DNA from: Nitrosomonas sp. Nm166
Lineage (GTDB): Bacteria > Pseudomonadota > Gammaproteobacteria > Burkholderiales > Nitrosomonadaceae
DNA: 48,947 bases
Assembly (NCBI RefSeq): GCF_900112825.1
Contig: NZ_FONE01000024.1
Coordinates: forward strand, 1-48,947
Direction: 5' to 3'
The notes under the pieces are model-generated. The model did no database searches. It was not told the DNA's origin and worked only from the letters and a program-made list of their open reading frames with translations. Shown here piece by piece: positions 46,203 through 48,947 of the stretch. Position numbers and translations under genes: made by a program. How positions within the stretch are numbered: the stretch's first letter is position 1; each line of letters begins with the position of its first letter.

Positions 46203-46811
46203 ATGGCAAAACTTCCTAATCATATCGGTTTTATCCCTGATGGAAATCGTCGATGGGCACAGAAGCGAGATTTACCCAAAGAAGCTGGATACGCGCATGG
46301 TATTCTTCCTGGATTGCTTTTATTTGAGGAATGCAAAAAACACAACATCAAAGAAATTTCAGTATATTGTTTCACGCAGGATAACACCAAACGGCCTTCT
46401 ATTCAGAAGCAGGCATTTAGTGAAGCTACTCAAGTGCTTGCTGCTGAAATTGTACGGCGCGGTGCTGCTTTACTTGTGGTCGGTGATGAAAACTCATCTC
46501 AATTCCCCAGCGTTTTGAAAAAATTTCGACAGCGCACCGGGGTTGGAATGAAAGTAAATTTATTGGTTAATTATGGATGGGAATGGGATTTAGCCGGTCT
46601 TAAAAATGGTGGCCTTCGTTCTGAAGAGATTTCACGTATTGACCTGATTGTTCGATGGGGAGGCGGAAGACGATTGAGTGGTTTCCTGCCTGCACAATCT
46701 GTCTATGCGGACTTCTATGTTAGAGAGGAATATTGGCCAGATTTCGAAATCCAGCACTTTGAAAGTGCACTTGCCTGGTTTAAAAAACAGGATCAGACAC
46801 TGGGAGGGTAG
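46203..46811 (+). CDS. Divergent cis-prenyl diphosphate synthase (UppS-like)
   Basis: This 202-residue protein is clearly of the undecaprenyl diphosphate synthase fold family but shorter than typical UppS (about 240-250). IPDGNRRWA (11-19) keeps the catalytic Asp13. Other motifs deviate: FTQDNTKRP in place of FSxENWxRP, NYGWE (123-127) in place of NYGGR, RWGGGRRLSGF (151-161) in place of RTGGExRLSNF, and YADFY in place of YAELY. It may make a shorter Z-prenyl diphosphate or have lost activity. A standard uppS is expected elsewhere beside cdsA and dxr. It lies in the nadB direction, 41 bp after a small ORF, with no obvious Shine-Dalgarno. Confidence 0.8.
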   Translation: MAKLPNHIGFIPDGNRRWAQKRDLPKEAGYAHGILPGLLLFEECKKHNIKEISVYCFTQDNTKRPSIQKQAFSEATQVLAAEIVRRGAALLVVGDENSSQFPSVLKKFRQRTGVGMKVNLLVNYGWEWDLAGLKNGGLRSEEISRIDLIVRWGGGRRLSGFLPAQSVYADFYVREEYWPDFEIQHFESALAWFKKQDQTLGG

Positions 46812-46872
46812 ATAACAGATAATAAAAATTAGGAGGAAGAAAATTCGCTTCATCTAGGATTCTAGGATCGAC

Positions 46873-46900
46873 CTTACCCCACAGCAAGCTGCGGAGTAAG
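46873..46900. terminator. Hairpin in the convergent gap
   Basis: The sequence cttaccccacagcaag and its continuation to gtaag form a stem of about 12 bp with two mismatches and a small loop. It lies between the convergent UppS-like and DUF4142 genes and may act as a terminator, but no T tract follows directly on either strand. Confidence 0.4.
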
Positions 46901-46920
46901 AGGCAAATTGAAACTTTTTC

Positions 46921-47424
46921 CTATTGAGGAGTGCTTCTTTCAAGTTCTTGTGCCATTTCAAGATGTTTCTCGAGTTTCGGTAATGTTTCCTTCGCAAATG
47001 CGCTGAGTTCTCCGAGGTTAGAGTTAGCGGCTCTTTGAAATAATTCAATCGTATCCCGGTGAGCTTCAACTCGATTAGTCGCATAAGCTTTATCAAAAGT
47101 CCCCTCTCTCACATTGAGCATCATCGTCTTTGCTTTGTCCATTATTCCTGCCTCGTCAGAGACTTTAAGATTACTGGCTCTTGCAAGTTCTGCTAATCGA
47201 TTATTTGCTTCCCCATGGTCTTCAATCATCTGCTGAGCAAATTCTCTTGTTTTGGCTGAGCCTTTTTCCAGCGCTAATTTAGCGGTTTCGATCTCTGCCA
47301 CCCCCTTGGCCGACGCTTCGTCGACGAATTCGGCTGCATCAATATTTCTGGCTGCGAACACATGGCTGGAACAAAAGCCTATGGCAAGAATAAAAGTGGC
47401 GATCAGAATGTTGGTTTGTTTCAT
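46921..47424 (-). CDS. DUF4142 protein, exported
   Basis: This 167-residue protein has a signal peptide (about 1-24, cleavage near VFAAR) and a mature helical DUF4142 domain of the ferritin-like type: FVDEASAKGVAEIETAKLAL, then FAQQMIEDHGEANNRL and VEAHRDTIELFQRAANS. DUF4142 proteins are periplasmic, often stress-associated and of unknown biochemistry. AAAAGGAGAG directly upstream gives a strong start at 47424. It is convergent with the UppS-like gene and followed by a hairpin. Confidence 0.88.
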   Translation of the reverse strand: MKQTNILIATFILAIGFCSSHVFAARNIDAAEFVDEASAKGVAEIETAKLALEKGSAKTREFAQQMIEDHGEANNRLAELARASNLKVSDEAGIMDKAKTMMLNVREGTFDKAYATNRVEAHRDTIELFQRAANSNLGELSAFAKETLPKLEKHLEMAQELERSTPQ

Positions 47425-47970
47425 GATTCTCTCCTTTTAAAGAAAATTTGGCAAAGTATTTATTGAAGGTTGAGTCTTAATAAATTAGAAGGTCATGATG
47501 CAAGGCGACAAGTCGCTCAACTACAAGGCTTGATTAGCATTCAAAAATTAAATTTAAATAGGCAATCTCCTTTAAATGTTCAGCAAAAAGTGTTAAAAAA
47601 GCATACTTGACATCGGCTAAAAATTCCGTGCGGCAACGAACTTAATTAACTCATTACTCAAACCATGTCATTACTAAGCTTAAGAATCCTATCTTCAATG
47701 CGAGTAATTGGATTTCTATCGTTAAATTGCACGTTCTGCGAGTAGTACTGAAAAATAAAGGCGATATTTTTAGCGCAGGACACGAGCTCTGGCAGATCCA
47801 AGTATGGAGTTAGCAGTAGAAGCTCCGTAGTGCTTGAGCTGTGTTTAGAGGTGATAGCGTATTGAAAGTTGTCAGGTCATAATCACTATGAAATACCTGC
47901 AGTGGTATTTCATGGCTACCTGTATTGGATATGCTCTTTAAGATTTTAATTAATAAAAATGATTACTAGC
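47425..47970. other. AT-rich intergenic region with one perfect hairpin
   Basis: These 546 bases hold no credible coding sequence. The only strong structure is a perfect 10-bp inverted repeat (47888-47913). The part next to the DUF4142 gene must contain its promoter. I see no transposon ends or RNA-gene signature. Confidence 0.6.
47888..47913. repeat. Perfect inverted repeat downstream of the secreted-protein gene
   Basis: ATGAAATACC (47888-47897) and GGTATTTCAT (47904-47913) are perfect arms around TGCAGT. It lies 57 bp beyond the stop of the minus-strand gene at 47971. No T tract follows, so it may be an mRNA-end hairpin or a protein-binding site. Confidence 0.55.
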
Positions 47971-48501
47971 CTAATCATTATCGTCATCGGCTTTATAACC
48001 TTTAAAAGTATCATTTAGAATCGGTGAAGATTTCAATTCCCAATTCATCGAATTACCGCGCTGTTCAAGCACAACAGAAAGTATTTCACCATTATATTGA
48101 ACACAAGGTATAGTTAATAGGCCATTGTTAACTGTAGTAATACATTCTTTTACGGGTATGGTCTGGTTGGTTACGCAGTTCGCAACATTTACCAATTTAA
48201 CATCAGTTATCAAACTCGTATTATTATAGGTAGTAATTACGGCCGTAGCATTTTTAATCATGATATCTGTTGCTGTGGTATCTGCTCCTAAGCCAAGAAG
48301 ATTCAAGCTCGCATCAGTAAGGCATGAATCCGGAGCACCACTAGTAAAGTTTTTTACGACTATTTGAGAACCTGCCACACTGTTATCAAGAATAAAAACA
48401 GAATCGCCTTCGACAGCTACGCTTTCAGCCACGGCTGATGGTAGCCCTAGCACAGATAGTGATCCTGCGCATAGTAATGCTGATAATGTATTTTTTTTCA
48501 T
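47971..48501 (-). CDS. Hypothetical secreted protein with paired cysteines
   Basis: This 176-residue protein starts with MKKNTLSALLCAGSLSVLG and a cleavage site near AVAES, a clear Sec signal peptide. The mature domain is beta-rich (many Val, Thr, Asn) with Cys in DSCLTD, VANCVTN, VKECITT and IPCVQ, enough for two disulfides, and ends in an acidic tail (DDDND). The ATG at 48501 has AGGGGGAA about 6 nt upstream and is preferred over an in-frame TTG at 48504. It is not a family I recognise. It is next to an IS element and flanked by long non-coding AT-rich DNA, so it may be accessory. Confidence 0.75.
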   Translation of the reverse strand: MKKNTLSALLCAGSLSVLGLPSAVAESVAVEGDSVFILDNSVAGSQIVVKNFTSGAPDSCLTDASLNLLGLGADTTATDIMIKNATAVITTYNNTSLITDVKLVNVANCVTNQTIPVKECITTVNNGLLTIPCVQYNGEILSVVLEQRGNSMNWELKSSPILNDTFKGYKADDDND

Positions 48502-48718
48502 CAAATTCCCCCTAAAATAAAAACAGCCATAAAAAAAGCCTCTAGAATTTTAATTTTTGTTTTTTACATTCACTAGAACTACGTCAATATCAGTTGAAGC
48601 TTTAGGATTTTAATCAGACTGATGACCGGCTCTTTTGCCGACTGCTTTTGATGAGCTCTTGTTCAATACCATCTAAATCAGGATTACGCTCAGTAAGCTA
48701 GGAAATATAAATGGCCTA
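48502..48718. other. Intergenic region between secreted-protein gene and IS
   Basis: These 217 bases contain the upstream region of the minus-strand secreted-protein gene, with several A/T runs, then ordinary sequence up to the IS end. No gene or clear promoter pair was found by eye. Confidence 0.5.
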
Positions 48719-48947
48719 GGGTCTGTTGACAATTGAAGATAAGTATTTAATAGAAAGGAGCAAACTCGTAATATTGAGGTTCCTATACCACCAATGAGAC
48801 GAGTTTGCGATGCCCCGATTGATGCTCAGTGATGAGTTCTGGTCGAAGCTGGGAAGATTCTGCTTCAAGAAGCGATTTATAACAAGCGCAATTTGCGTAT
48901 GACAGTAGAAGGTATGTTGTATCGAATGCGGGTAGGTTGCCCGTGGC
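48719..48947 (+). mobile_element. IS5-family insertion sequence, left end (continues off window)
   Basis: The element appears to begin at gggtctgttgacaattg (48719), a terminus typical of IS5-family elements, followed by a short leader with aaaggagc and a transposase start at 48810. The right end and any target-site duplication lie outside the window, so exact limits and subgroup cannot be set. Confidence 0.65.
48810..48947 (+). pseudogene. IS5-family transposase N-terminus, frameshifted and cut by window
   Basis: From ATG 48810 the frame reads MPRLMLSDEFWSKLG, the usual start of IS5-family (DUF4096) transposases, but then diverges and stops (RFCFKKRF to an early TGA). Another frame continues the family sequence from about 48854: KILLQEAIYNKRNLRMTVEG, then MLYRMRVGCPW. 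A single missing base in the G run at 48851-48853 would join them. The copy is therefore either inactivated, uses programmed frameshifting, or carries a sequencing error. Confidence 0.7.

Noticed and set aside
46854..47096. 80-codon minus-strand ORF within and beyond the DUF4142 gene
   Set aside because: It overlaps a well-supported secreted protein in another frame and a hairpin; probably spurious.

Overview
The window reads as a chromosomal segment of a betaproteobacterium, most likely a Nitrosomonas-like member of the Nitrosomonadales. This is inferred from the housekeeping gene order nadB / rpoE-rseA-rseB-mucD / lepA-lepB-DUF4845-rnc-era-pdxJ-acpS-nagZ, from tandem DUF4124 genes and a PEP-CTERM protein, and from short palindromic repeats I associate by memory with Nitrosomonas genomes. 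No rRNA, tRNA or CRISPR array was seen.

Region 1 (1-20260, all minus strand) is a tandem array of six paralogous genes for very large repetitive proteins. They are built from FG-GAP (integrin-alpha-like) beta-propeller blades, each with a DxNxDGxxD calcium loop, followed by an RTX-like calcium-binding nonapeptide block and a conserved C-terminal cap ending in TDFV. Counting blade motifs gives exactly seven per propeller in every case. The leftmost gene runs off the window with one propeller visible, the second has one, and the other four have two [propeller + RTX + cap] units each: 70 blades in about 20 kb. Five of the six genes carry the same upstream module: a TTGTCA-like -35, a 17-bp spacer (14 bp in one copy), a TAGnAT -10, an inverted repeat 5 bp downstream of the -10, and an AAGGAG-type RBS. 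Four gene junctions also carry a large palindrome just after the upstream stop. The fifth junction (16223-16285) has neither palindrome nor promoter, so those two genes probably form one transcript. The array looks like a surface or secreted adhesin family diversifying by duplication and conversion of blades. Secretion by a type I system is inferred; no transporter is in the window.

Region 2 (20477-31283) is mixed: a PAPS-dependent sulfotransferase, a secreted TPR protein, a PEP-CTERM exported protein, a small lipoprotein, RecQ, GlnA (GSI with an adenylylation Tyr), two DUF4124 envelope proteins, exonuclease III, an alpha/beta-hydrolase carboxylesterase and a His-rich secreted protein. Two MITE-like elements lie here; one exactly fills a convergent intergenic gap.

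Region 3 (31361-43999, minus strand) is a long housekeeping and envelope-stress block. In transcription order it has sigma-E and its anti-sigma pair, the periplasmic protease MucD, a glutaredoxin-like protein, EF4/LepA, signal peptidase I, RNase III, Era, PdxJ, AcpS, NagZ and dihydrolipoamide dehydrogenase. recO, which often sits between era and pdxJ, is absent from this site.

Region 4 (44300-48947) holds nadB, a small overlapping ORF, a divergent cis-prenyltransferase (UppS-like), a DUF4142 protein, an unknown secreted protein and, at the right edge, the left end of an IS5-family element whose transposase frame is broken by an apparent one-base deletion.
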